Positions 5,026 through 11,962 of a stretch of DNA of 11,962 bases are shown here, piece after piece (position 1 is the stretch's first letter; each line of letters begins with the position of its first letter). Origin of the DNA: [Eubacterium] saphenum (GTDB lineage: Bacteria; Bacillota; Clostridia; Oscillospirales; Ruminococcaceae); assembly GCA_004555635.1 (NCBI GenBank), contig SFHN01000034.1:1-11962 (forward strand), written 5' to 3'. Position numbers and translations under genes: made by a program. A model generated the notes under the pieces. The model searched no databases and had not been told where the DNA came from. It saw only the letters and a list, made by a program, of their open reading frames with translations.

Positions 5026-7905
5026 CTAATCAGCCTTTCTCTTTTTATCGCCGAAATATTTCACAAGCGTCCCCACAAGCACGGGGATTTCAAGCGGCTT
5101 TGCGATATGCCCGTTCATTCCGCACTCCTCCGCTTTTCGGATATCCTCGATAAACGCGTTTGCGGTCATAGCGACAATCGGCACGGTTTTCGCGTCCGCA
5201 CGGGGAAGCTCCCTTATCGCGGCGGTTGCGGCATAGCCGTCCATAACGGGCATTTGAATATCCATAAAAATGAGGTCGTAGAAGCCGATTTTGCTTTCGG
5301 AGAACAGCTTTACCGCCTCCGCACCGTTTTCGGCGAGTTCAGCGGAAACTCCCGCCTCGTTAAGAAACTCCGCCGCAATATCGGCATTAAACTTCAAATC
5401 CTCTGCAAGCAGCACGCGCTTTCCCGCAAAATCATAGTCGGACAGCCTAACCTTCTTCTGCTCGAGGTGGTCAAACTCCCTGCCGCGCTGCTCCTCGCCG
5501 CGCTTCAGGCAGACGGTTATCTCAAAGCGAGAGCCTTTGCCCTCCTCGCTGAATACTAATATGTCGCCGTTCATCATTCTCGCGGTGTTGCGCGCGACGG
5601 TCATACCGAGTCCCGTGCTTTGCGCGTGGTCAAGCGGGTTGTTTTCGGCGCGGGCAAACGGGTCGAAAATTCGCTCCAAAAACGCCTTGGACATTCCTAT
5701 GCCGTTGTCCTCGACGGTGAAGAAATACCTGCACACATCGTGCCGCTCGGGTTCAAGCTCCCTTGCCAAAAAGCGGATTTGTCCGCCCTCGGGGGTGTAT
5801 TTTATCGCGTTTGAAAGAACGTTCATCAATATCTGACGAAGCTTTGCGGGGTCGCCGACAACCTGCTCGTTCATCGGTTGTATTTCAACGGTAAGATTAT
5901 GCTTTCGCTCGTCTGAAAGGGGCTTTACGATTGCGATTGTTTCGCGCAGGAACGCGCCGAGCGCGAAGCTCTCCTCCGCAAGAACGTGCTTTCCGCTTTC
6001 GATTGCGCTTATGTCAAGCACGTTGTTTACAAGCTCCAGCAGATGACGTCCCGCGCGGTCAATGCTGTCCATACAATCGCTGACATACCTTCTGTCGTCA
6101 ATATGCTCGCGGGCGAGCGCCGCCTTGCCGAGAATAACGTTAAGCGGCGTTCGGATATCGTGGCTCATCTGCGACATAAACGCGGTTTTTGAAGCGTTTG
6201 CGTTGGTCGCGTGCATATACGCTTCGCGAAGCGCCTGCTCCAGCTCGCTGCGCTCGTTGTATTCGGCGGTGACATTGCGCACGATGTTAAGTCCCCAGAT
6301 TTCGTTTGTCACAAGGTCTTTTGTGAGAATAACCGTTTCGCGGAAATAGCCCGTGCGGTTCAGTATCCCGAACTGATAGTCATAGTCAACCGTGTACTTC
6401 TGATTTTCGTACATTTCAAGCAAAGCGTCGCGGTTAAAATGCGTTCTGAAGAACTCCGCCTCGTTTTCCTTGATAAAATATGTCGATTTCTTCGCAATAT
6501 ACTCGTCATACGAACACGGCACGCTCATTTCCATAAGCGGGAGCAGCGGCTTTTCCTTATCGTCTTCAAGATACTCCTCGATAATCGTGTCGCTGCTGAC
6601 GTTAAAGAAATACACCGCGAGCGCTGCGGAGAGCATTGCGCGCTTGTACTGCTTTTCGTTTCTGAGCGCCATTTCAAGACGACGCTTTGCGCGGAGCTGC
6701 TGCTCCTTCTCATCGTCTATGCGCATTATCGTAAGGATTGCCATATACGGGCGGCGCTCCTCGTCGGCGGTAGACTGAAACGCCTGAAGCCGAACCCACT
6801 CGTATACCCCGTCCTGCTCGCGGCGGTGACGGATTTCGCATTCGAGCAGCTTTTCGCCGTCGCCAAAGCGCCTTGCGAGGCTCTTTGTGCAGAACAAATC
6901 CTTCAGCCTGTCGCGTTCCTTTTCCGTCAGTTCGCAGTTGCTGAGATAATCCGCAAACGCGTCGTCAAAGCTGCCCATCTCCTCAATGTTTTCGGTAAAT
7001 TCGCCCTGCCGTGAAGTGGAGGAATAAAAAACACCTGTCTTTAGGTTGATTAGGTCAAGCGTGTTGTACGGCAGCGCAAGACCGTTAAGCAGCCTTCGGC
7101 GAAGAAGCTCGCGGAAGTTCTCGCCGCTTTCGGAGTTTATCTCGGTGGCGAAAATCGCCTCTGTAAAGCGCCCCGCGATTGTCTTGTCAAAACGCACAAA
7201 GCGCAGTCGAATGCGGCGGTATTCGCCCGAATCCGCCTTGTGAAAGCGTATCTCCGTTTGAAACTCGCCGCCGAATCGGTCGAAGTAATCGGGCATAAGG
7301 GCGCGCGCGCAAATTCGGCGGAACTTGTCCGCGTCGTCGGTGAAAACCATCGGCAGGAAGGACTCGCGCCACTCGTCGAACGTTATGCTTCCGGTATGCA
7401 GCTCGGGCGCAAGGCTGTCGCGCAGGAAGTAGATTGAGTTTGTCTTGACATCGGCAAGCGCGCACATCGCAAAGCTGTCCATAAGGACGTCCATCAGCAT
7501 AAGCTTTGACAGAATTCTGTCCTTGCTGTCCTCGGCGGGGTCGTTTGCGTCTATCGGCATAAGCTTGAAAAAGCCCTTTATCTCCGCGTTTGTGCCATCG
7601 TTGTTGCTAAGAACTCCGGTGCAGCTGACGAATGTAATGCCGCGCACGGGGTGCTGCCACTTGAAATGCACCTCCGCCTGAAGTCCGCCGATACAGCTGT
7701 GAACCGCGTGAAGTATCGCGGGAAAATCCTCCTCGCCTATGAGGGAGCTCCACTGTACAAACACCTGCTCGGCGTTCATTTTATCGTCAAGCCCGAGCGA
7801 GCGCAGCATATTAGCGTCAATATCAAGATAGTACGGAATGCCGTTTCTTGTCCGCATTGTATAAAGTCCGATAAGAACAGCATTATTATCCGCAGAAAGC
7901 TCCAT
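5026..7905 (-). CDS. Soluble hybrid sensor histidine kinase with C-terminal receiver domain
   Basis: A 959-residue signalling protein. The first 560 residues hold about four PAS-like sensor modules (roughly 15-115, 135-255, 275-400 and 425-555; boundaries approximate) with short charged helical linkers. A HisKA domain follows, with H-box FMSQMSHDIRTPLN (phospho-acceptor H582). The HATPase domain has N-box NVLSNAIKYTP (695-705), DNGIGM (733-738) and STGLGMTVARN (763-773). A receiver domain at about 828-950 has acidic E835/D836, phospho-acceptor D882 in MDIQMPVMDG, T914 and K936. There is no hydrophobic segment long enough for a membrane helix and no signal peptide, so it should sense a cytosolic cue. 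There is no HPt or output domain, and no response regulator next door. The start is ATG at 7905 with GGGAGGG seven bases upstream. It is first in a four-gene unit. Ligand and output are unknown. Confidence 0.93.
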   Translation of the reverse strand: MELSADNNAVLIGLYTMRTRNGIPYYLDIDANMLRSLGLDDKMNAEQVFVQWSSLIGEEDFPAILHAVHSCIGGLQAEVHFKWQHPVRGITFVSCTGVLSNNDGTNAEIKGFFKLMPIDANDPAEDSKDRILSKLMLMDVLMDSFAMCALADVKTNSIYFLRDSLAPELHTGSITFDEWRESFLPMVFTDDADKFRRICARALMPDYFDRFGGEFQTEIRFHKADSGEYRRIRLRFVRFDKTIAGRFTEAIFATEINSESGENFRELLRRRLLNGLALPYNTLDLINLKTGVFYSSTSRQGEFTENIEEMGSFDDAFADYLSNCELTEKERDRLKDLFCTKSLARRFGDGEKLLECEIRHRREQDGVYEWVRLQAFQSTADEERRPYMAILTIMRIDDEKEQQLRAKRRLEMALRNEKQYKRAMLSAALAVYFFNVSSDTIIEEYLEDDKEKPLLPLMEMSVPCSYDEYIAKKSTYFIKENEAEFFRTHFNRDALLEMYENQKYTVDYDYQFGILNRTGYFRETVILTKDLVTNEIWGLNIVRNVTAEYNERSELEQALREAYMHATNANASKTAFMSQMSHDIRTPLNVILGKAALAREHIDDRRYVSDCMDSIDRAGRHLLELVNNVLDISAIESGKHVLAEESFALGAFLRETIAIVKPLSDERKHNLTVEIQPMNEQVVGDPAKLRQILMNVLSNAIKYTPEGGQIRFLARELEPERHDVCRYFFTVEDNGIGMSKAFLERIFDPFARAENNPLDHAQSTGLGMTVARNTARMMNGDILVFSEEGKGSRFEITVCLKRGEEQRGREFDHLEQKKVRLSDYDFAGKRVLLAEDLKFNADIAAEFLNEAGVSAELAENGAEAVKLFSESKIGFYDLIFMDIQMPVMDGYAATAAIRELPRADAKTVPIVAMTANAFIEDIRKAEECGMNGHIAKPLEIPVLVGTLVKYFGDKKRKAD

Positions 7906-7952
7906 TTTCTATCCCTCCCGACACCGGAAATTTTCAAAATTATCCATTTTTA

Positions 7953-7981
7953 ATTATATCTCCGTTTGAGCAATTTGTCAA
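7953..7981 (-). promoter_or_regulatory. Perfect consensus sigma-A promoter for the hybrid kinase operon
   Basis: TTGACA (7976-7981) and TATAAT (7953-7958) are separated by exactly 17 bases, both hexamers matching consensus. Transcription should start near 7946, leaving a leader of about 40 nt. An AT-rich dyad, aatttt-c-aaaatt at 7929-7941, lies in the early transcribed region and could be an operator or a minor hairpin. Confidence 0.85.
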
Positions 7982-8032
7982 GCCGTATTCGCCCAAATCG
8001 CTCGGTCTCCGCATTTCCCCGCGCAGCAAATC

Positions 8033-8058
8033 GAGCAGACCCCAAAAAGAGCCTGCCC
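8033..8058 (-). terminator. Hairpin downstream of pheT
   Basis: Ten-pair stem with arms 8049-8058 and 8033-8042 (including G-U pairs) and a TTTTTG loop on the minus strand, about 18 nt after the pheT stop. The sequence after the stem has only a weak U tail, so it may be an inefficient or Rho-assisted terminator. The remainder of the 7906-8075 gap holds the kinase promoter. Confidence 0.45.
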
Positions 8059-8075
8059 GTTGTCTTTAGTGAATG

Positions 8076-9230
8076 TCAGGAGCGAATCTTGATGCCGAGC
8101 TTTTCGTCAAGCTGCGCTAAAATTGCAGCCATCTGCTCGTCCGCAAGCGCGTCGGTGACGTTTTCGGTGCGGCTTGCGAAATGAACCGCGAACGTGAGCG
8201 ACTTTTTGCCGAAGCCGAGCTTCTCGTTTTCGTAGAGGTCGATAAACTCAACGCTGCTTACGAGAGAGCCTGCCTGCTTTATCACGTTCATAACTGCGGC
8301 GCACTCGGTCTTTTTGTCAACCACAAGCGAAAGGTCGCGCTTTGCGCCTTCAAAGCCGCTGTCGGGAACGTACTTTATATCCGACTTGAACAGCCCGCTC
8401 AGCGCGGAGTAGTTTATCTCTGCGATGATGATGTTGAGGTCGGCTTTCTTGCCCTCCGCAATGCTGAGATTGTTTATAACCTCATAGCGAAGCTTGCCCA
8501 TTGTGCCTATCTTAACGCCGCTGCAGAAAATGTCCGCAGTAACTCCGGGATGGAGATAAGGCACGCTTCCCTTTTCGAACGTAAACTCAAGCCCGTTTGC
8601 ATATGCGAACGCCTCGAGCGACGCCTTTACCGTGAAGAAGCTCTCGTTCTTTCCGTAAGCGCCGAGGCAGAGTATCTTGCGCTCCTCGGGGGCTTCGGTG
8701 AGGGGCAGGCTTTTCGGCAGGTAGATGTTTGCAAGCTCGAAAAATCTTCCGCTGTTGTGGTCGGTCTTTACGTTGTCTGCGATTACGTTAATCATACAGG
8801 GCGCCATAACCGTGCGCATAATCGAGAGGTTGTCGGTTATCGGGTTAAGAAGCTCAACCGCCTTGTACTCCTGCGCGTTTTCGGGAAGCAGAAGCATATC
8901 CAGCTCCCTGCGGCTGTACATCGCGATAGTCTGAATTTCGTAGAAGCCCTCGCCGCACATAAACTTCTTTGTGGCAAGCTCCTTGTTCTGCGCGGAAGAA
9001 AGTCCGCCGTTTGTTACTGTCGCGGAGTCAAGGAACGTCGGAACAACGTGCGAGTAGCCGTACTCGCGGATAACCTCCTCGGCGATGTCCTGATAGTTCT
9101 CGATATCCTCACGGTAGCGCGGAACAACAAGCGTAAGCGTTCTTCCGTTCTGTTCAACGCCGAAGTTCAGCGACTTCAGTATCGACACAATTGCGTCATC
9201 GGAAACGGTTATTCCAAGAACGCCGTTCAC
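8076..9230 (-). CDS. pheT: Phenylalanyl-tRNA synthetase beta subunit, C-terminal part of a frame-broken pheT
   Basis: This frame encodes the second half of PheT. Homologous sequence begins before the nominal GTG at 9230: from about 9293 the same frame reads HYDVSAGASTENRVITVDIDRV, after which the B5-type region follows with VPRYREDIENYQDIAEEVIREYGY. Then come the catalytic-like core domain and the C-terminal ferredoxin-like anticodon-binding domain (about the last 95 residues, with FEGAKRDLSLVV and LGFGKKSLTFAVHF). It ends in TGA at 8076. I see no ribosome binding site suited to independent initiation at 9230, so this is best read as the tail of pheT cut off by a lesion near 9296, not a separate gene. 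See the finding on that junction. Confidence 0.85.
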   Translation of the reverse strand: MNGVLGITVSDDAIVSILKSLNFGVEQNGRTLTLVVPRYREDIENYQDIAEEVIREYGYSHVVPTFLDSATVTNGGLSSAQNKELATKKFMCGEGFYEIQTIAMYSRRELDMLLLPENAQEYKAVELLNPITDNLSIMRTVMAPCMINVIADNVKTDHNSGRFFELANIYLPKSLPLTEAPEERKILCLGAYGKNESFFTVKASLEAFAYANGLEFTFEKGSVPYLHPGVTADIFCSGVKIGTMGKLRYEVINNLSIAEGKKADLNIIIAEINYSALSGLFKSDIKYVPDSGFEGAKRDLSLVVDKKTECAAVMNVIKQAGSLVSSVEFIDLYENEKLGFGKKSLTFAVHFASRTENVTDALADEQMAAILAQLDEKLGIKIRS

Positions 9231-10342
9231 TCTGTCGATATCGACGGTGATAACACGGTTTTCGGTGGAAGCGCCCGCGGAAACGTCGTAGTGCGATTGT
9301 CGCGCATAAACTTTGCGGACTCAAGTAGGATTTCGCTTGTTTCGGGCTTGATTTCGGAGTTAAGTCCGCCCATTATTCCCGCAAGACCAACGCCCTTGCT
9401 GCTGTCGCAGATAAGCAGGTTGTTGGGGTTAAGGCGGCGCGACTTCTCGTCGAGAGTGGTAATTTCCTCGCCGTCGGCTGCGCGGCGAACGAGTATCGAC
9501 GAGCCTTCAAGCGTCGAGAGGTCGTATGCGTGCATAGGCTGACCGATTTCGAGCAGCACATAGTTCGTGATATCAACAACCGCGTCGATTGCGCCGAAGC
9601 CGCATACGGACAGTCTGCGCTTCATCCAGAGCGGGCTTTCAAAGTGCTTTACGTCATAGATGTAGTGACCGAGATAGCGCGGGCAGAGGTCCTTTGCCTC
9701 GACCGAAACGCTTATCGCGGGGTTTGTCGTGCTGTCTGCGGTATAGCTGTAATCAGGCTCCTTAAGCGGCTTTTTGAGGAACGCCGCAACCTCGCGCGCT
9801 ATTCCGAGAACGCTCTGACAGTCGGGGCGGTTTGCGGTTATGGAGATGTCGAAAACGTAGTCGTTAAGCTCCAGCACGTCAACGATATCCCTGCCGACCT
9901 CGGTATCCTCGGGGAGAATGAGTATGCCGTTTACTCCCGCGCCCGGCATCCAGTCCTCGGAAACGCCAAGCTCCTCGCCCGAGCAGAGCATACCGTAGCT
10001 CATCTTGCCCGCCATCTTTCTCGGGGAAATCTCAAAGCCGCCGGGCAGCTTTGCGCCTACAAGCGCAGCGGGTACCTTTGCGCCTACAAACACGTTTGTT
10101 GCGCCCGTGAGAATGGTGATATCCTCGCCGTAAGCGCCGCAGTTCATCTGACAGATAAGCAGATGAGTGCCCTCAAACTTCTCAATCGACTTGATTTCGC
10201 CGACAACAACCTTCTCGATTTCTCCGCCGAGGTTTATAACCTCCTCGACCTCAAAGCCTGCGTCAAACAGCTTGTTCACAAGCTCCTCGGGCTTTACGTC
10301 AATATCCACATAATCCTTTAACCAGCTGAAAAGTATCTTCAT
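9227..10342 (-). CDS. pheT: Phenylalanyl-tRNA synthetase beta subunit, N-terminal part of a frame-broken pheT
   Basis: PheT partners PheS in the (alpha-beta)2 enzyme that charges tRNA-Phe; the beta subunit carries tRNA-binding and editing domains. This frame shows the N-terminal MKILFSWLKDYVDID, an OB-fold tRNA-binding domain at about residues 40-150 (with KMSYGMLCSGEELG at 113-126), the B1 segment with ISITANRPDCQSVLGIAREVA (167-187), and the B3/B4 editing region with GAIDAVVDITNYVLLEIGQPMH (250-271) and GIMGG (322-326). The family match stops at ESAKFMRDN (341-349). The remaining 22 residues are out-of-frame and end at TGA. The start is ATG at 10342, whose AAGGAGG site overlaps the pheS stop codon. 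An intact PheT is about 800 residues; the two parts here add up to about 754 recognisable ones. Confidence 0.88.
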   Translation of the reverse strand: MKILFSWLKDYVDIDVKPEELVNKLFDAGFEVEEVINLGGEIEKVVVGEIKSIEKFEGTHLLICQMNCGAYGEDITILTGATNVFVGAKVPAALVGAKLPGGFEISPRKMAGKMSYGMLCSGEELGVSEDWMPGAGVNGILILPEDTEVGRDIVDVLELNDYVFDISITANRPDCQSVLGIAREVAAFLKKPLKEPDYSYTADSTTNPAISVSVEAKDLCPRYLGHYIYDVKHFESPLWMKRRLSVCGFGAIDAVVDITNYVLLEIGQPMHAYDLSTLEGSSILVRRAADGEEITTLDEKSRRLNPNNLLICDSSKGVGLAGIMGGLNSEIKPETSEILLESAKFMRDNRTTTFPRALPPKTVLSPSISTE

Positions 10343-10355
10343 GGTGTATACCTCC

Positions 10356-11375
10356 TTATGCTCTGAACTGTTTGAGGAAATCTTCGTTGTTCGCGAAAAG
10401 AAGTCCCATATTGTTGATACCGTATTTCAGCATCGCAATTCTCTCGATACCGATACCGAATGCAATTCCCGAATACTCGTTTGAGTCAATGCCGCAGTTT
10501 TCGAGCACCTTCTTGTTTACAACGCCGCCGCCAAGCACCTCAATCCAGCCAGTGCCCTTGCACAGCGAGCAGCCGCAGCCGCCGCACTCGAAGCAGCTTA
10601 CGTCAACCTCGACGCTAGGCTCTGTGAACGGGAAATACGACGGGCGAAGGCGCGTTTTTGCGCTGTCGGAGAAAATGCTCTTTACAAAGCGGTCGAGCAT
10701 ACCCTGAAGGTCGCAGAGCGTTATGCCCTTGTCAACGACAAGTCCCTCGAGCTGCGAGAACATCGGAGAATGCGTAGCGTCGCTGTCCGAGCGGAAAACC
10801 TTTCCCGGCACAAGCACCTTTATCGGCGGCTTTTTCATATCCATTGTTCTGATTTGCCCGGGCGAAGTGTGGGTGCGAAGCAGAAGCTCGTCGGTAAGCC
10901 AGAATGTATCCTGCATATCGCGGGAGGGGTGATCCTTAAGCACGTTAAGGCGGGTGAAGTTGTGGTCGTCGTCCTCAATCTCGGGGCCTTCAAATATCTC
11001 AAAGCCCATTCCCGCGAAAACGTCAATCATCTGCTGCTTTATCAGCGTTATCGGGTGGAGATTTGCGGGCGCACGGCGAAGCGCGGGCATAGTTACGTCA
11101 ACCGCTTCCTTCTCGTAGCGCTGCTCTAGTTCCTTCTGCTTAATCTCCGCCTGCTTTGCGGTGTAAAGCTCCTGCGCCCAGACGCGCACGTCATTTACCG
11201 CCTTGCCGAAAAGCGGCTTTTCCTCGGAGGAAACGCTTTTCATCTCCTTCATAAGTCCGGAGATAATGCCTGTCTTGCCGAGGTACTTCTGCCAGAACTC
11301 GGAGAGCTTTTCGCTGTCGGCAATCTGCTCAATGCTCGCCTTAACCTGTTCCTTGATTTCGCTGAAATCTTTCAT
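10356..11375 (-). CDS. pheS: Phenylalanyl-tRNA synthetase alpha subunit
   Basis: A 339-residue class II aminoacyl-tRNA synthetase subunit carrying the active site for phenylalanine activation. After an N-terminal coiled-coil arm (about 1-95) come the motif 1 region (about 115-145, [21 protein letters not shown]), motif 2 (193-211, [19 protein letters not shown]) and motif 3 (303-316, [14 protein letters not shown]). A cluster of five cysteines at 261-272 (C-x2-C-x2-C-x-C-x2-C) precedes [14 protein letters not shown] and could bind zinc; related PheS proteins carry similar knuckles. The start is ATG at 11375, giving [10 protein letters not shown], with AAGGAG upstream. A longer frame reaching 11531 is rejected because it runs through the T-box. 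It is expressed through the Phe T-box and coupled to pheT. Confidence 0.97.
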   Translation of the reverse strand: MKDFSEIKEQVKASIEQIADSEKLSEFWQKYLGKTGIISGLMKEMKSVSSEEKPLFGKAVNDVRVWAQELYTAKQAEIKQKELEQRYEKEAVDVTMPALRRAPANLHPITLIKQQMIDVFAGMGFEIFEGPEIEDDDHNFTRLNVLKDHPSRDMQDTFWLTDELLLRTHTSPGQIRTMDMKKPPIKVLVPGKVFRSDSDATHSPMFSQLEGLVVDKGITLCDLQGMLDRFVKSIFSDSAKTRLRPSYFPFTEPSVEVDVSCFECGGCGCSLCKGTGWIEVLGGGVVNKKVLENCGIDSNEYSGIAFGIGIERIAMLKYGINNMGLLFANNEDFLKQFRA

Positions 11376-11408
11376 CGTGAACACTCCTTGCATATTATTT
11401 TGCGGGAC

Positions 11409-11478
11409 AAAAAAATCGCCCCAAAACGCCGGCAAACCCGCTTCAAAAGCGAAATGCCGCAAACGTATCTTGGGACGA
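11409..11478 (-). terminator. T-box intrinsic terminator before pheS
   Basis: TCGTCCCAAGA (11468-11478) pairs with TTTTGGGGCGA (11416-11426), followed by T7 (11409-11415). An inner hairpin, CGCTT-TTG-AAGCG, stacks in the loop. The 5' arm overlaps the antiterminator partner, so the two structures are mutually exclusive. Confidence 0.9.
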
Positions 11479-11688
11479 GAAAACTCGCGGTACCACCCAA
11501 GTTCGGAGCAAAAGCCCCGCACTCGATTCACTTTAATGCAGTGATTACAGCCTGCTTACTTTCTCGCAGGCGACTCCAATGCTGAAATTCGCAAACCGTG
11601 CGGCGGGACGCTCACAGCCGATGACGTCCGTTCTCTGAAGCCGTATAGCCGATATGCTACTTACACATTTTCGCAGTCGTTTAACAAT
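11409..11688 (-). promoter_or_regulatory. T-box riboswitch (phenylalanine) controlling pheS-pheT
   Basis: The hallmark TTGGGTGGTACCGCG lies at 11486-11500 on the minus strand. Upstream, Stem I contains the AGAGA motif (11632-11636), a GCTGTGAG distal-loop-like motif, and a GAATTTCA specifier region in which TTC (11584-11586, Phe) is followed by A, then TGGAG. The antiterminator can form with CTTGGG pairing to CCCAAG. The competing terminator pairs 11468-11478 with 11416-11426 and is followed by seven Ts. In the known mechanism, uncharged tRNA-Phe pairs with the specifier and the T-box bulge, stabilising the antiterminator and switching on pheST when phenylalanyl-tRNA is scarce. Confidence 0.95.
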
Positions 11689-11694
11689 ACACAT

Positions 11695-11723
11695 ATTATA
11701 CTACTATTTTCCCCGTTTGTCAA
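11695..11723 (-). promoter_or_regulatory. Perfect consensus sigma-A promoter for the T-box-pheST unit
   Basis: TTGACA (11718-11723) and TATAAT (11695-11700) have exactly 17 bases between them. The expected start is about 11688, immediately upstream of the T-box Stem I. A TGTCA-N7-TGACA dyad (11718-11734) overlaps the -35, possibly by chance. Confidence 0.9.
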
Positions 11724-11837
11724 GCGTTATGACAGCGCGCGGGGGGATTTTTCCAAAAATCGCAGCGTATCCCCACAAAATGAAACGAAAGACCGCCCCC
11801 ATATGAGAGCGGTTCCAACTTGTAGAAAAAATTGTTT
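11724..11837. other. Gene-free stretch upstream of the pheS promoter
   Basis: No credible coding region. The only notable structure is a weak ACCGC...GCGGT dyad at 11792-11813 with a 12-base loop. Short minus-strand frames here lack ribosome binding sites and protein-like sequence. Confidence 0.4.
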
Positions 11838-11895
11838 GCCCGCGAAGCGGGCTTTTGAAATCCATTTTTTGCCCCAGCTTTGCCGGGGCAAAAAA
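11838..11895. terminator. Two adjacent bidirectional terminator-like hairpins
   Basis: First, a perfect six-pair stem GCCCGC-GAA-GCGGGC (11838-11852) is followed by TTTT on the plus strand. Second, an eleven-pair perfect stem with six Ts leading and six As trailing (arms 11865-11875 and 11885-11895) has a nine-base loop that can pair further inside. Either could end transcription on either strand. The gene they serve is outside the window. Confidence 0.65.
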
Positions 11896-11902
11896 CACTT
11901 CT

Positions 11903-11959
11903 ATCCGCACAACTGTACAATTTTTCGGCATAGCCGAAAAATGTGCGGGCAGTGCGGAT
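11903..11959. repeat. Nested palindrome at the window edge, terminator-like core
   Basis: Outer arms ATCCGCAC (11903-11910) and GTGCGGAT (11952-11959) enclose a perfect ten-pair inner stem ATTTTTCGGC/GCCGAAAAAT (11920-11929 and 11933-11942) with a three-base loop. The T-run and A-run flanks make the core terminator-like on both strands. The structure may continue past the window end. Confidence 0.6.
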
Positions 11960-11962
11960 GTT

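Noticed and set aside
8076..9230. C-terminal half of pheT as an independent gene starting at GTG 9230
   Set aside because: No ribosome binding site is evident, and PheT homology in this frame already begins at about 9293, upstream of that codon.
8181..9542. Plus-strand open frame of 453 codons crossing the pheT lesion
   Set aside because: Antisense shadow of pheT with no recognisable domain or ribosome binding site. Its continuity over the junction is a by-product of frame, not evidence of a gene.
10356..11531. 391-codon version of pheS
   Set aside because: The extra 52 codons translate the T-box antiterminator and terminator; the family N-terminus and ribosome binding site fit the ATG at 11375.
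11704..11931. Short minus-strand frames of 66-75 codons upstream of the pheS promoter
   Set aside because: They run through the hairpin cluster and the promoter -35 region, lack ribosome binding sites and resemble no protein family.
1..11962. CRISPR array, tRNA, rRNA, transposase or prophage genes
   Set aside because: No regularly spaced repeats, cloverleaf-like tRNA, rRNA-like blocks or mobility proteins were seen on either strand.

Overview
This window reads as chromosomal DNA from a low-to-mid GC Gram-positive bacterium, most likely a gut-type Clostridia (Oscillospiraceae/Ruminococcaceae-like). The grounds are a canonical T-box leader on the Phe-tRNA synthetase genes, sigma-A promoters with consensus or near-consensus hexamers, strong AGGAGG-type ribosome binding sites, and the flavour of the encoded proteins. 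The taxonomic placement is inference. All convincing genes lie on the minus strand, so transcription runs from high to low coordinates.

Region 1 (11962 to 8076): a palindrome-rich intergenic stretch, then a perfect consensus promoter, a phenylalanine T-box riboswitch, pheS and pheT. The pheT reading frame is broken near 9296. About 45-60 codons that the family has there appear to be missing, and the frame shifts. This is either a real lesion or an assembly error.

Region 2 (8075 to 2571): a second perfect TTGACA-17-TATAAT promoter drives a tight four-gene unit. It contains a 959-residue soluble hybrid histidine kinase with a C-terminal receiver domain, a pyridoxamine/pyridoxal kinase starting at TTG three bases after the kinase stop, an EamA/DMT-family transporter, and an HD-domain phosphohydrolase. 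The joint role of these genes is unknown.

Region 3 (2570 to 1): a promoter and a roughly 185-nt leader that can fold into a closed multi-branch structure ending in an intrinsic terminator, then purE, purC and purM (purM runs off the window). These are steps of de novo purine synthesis (AIR synthesis, carboxylation and SAICAR synthesis). The leader looks like an attenuator or riboswitch whose ligand I cannot name. The purC-purM gap carries a near-perfect inverted-repeat element, and a related half-element sits on the purE stop codon.

The most interesting items are the purE leader, the pheT lesion, the kinase-pdxK-transporter-HD operon, and the repeat elements. No CRISPR array, tRNA, rRNA or transposase gene was seen.
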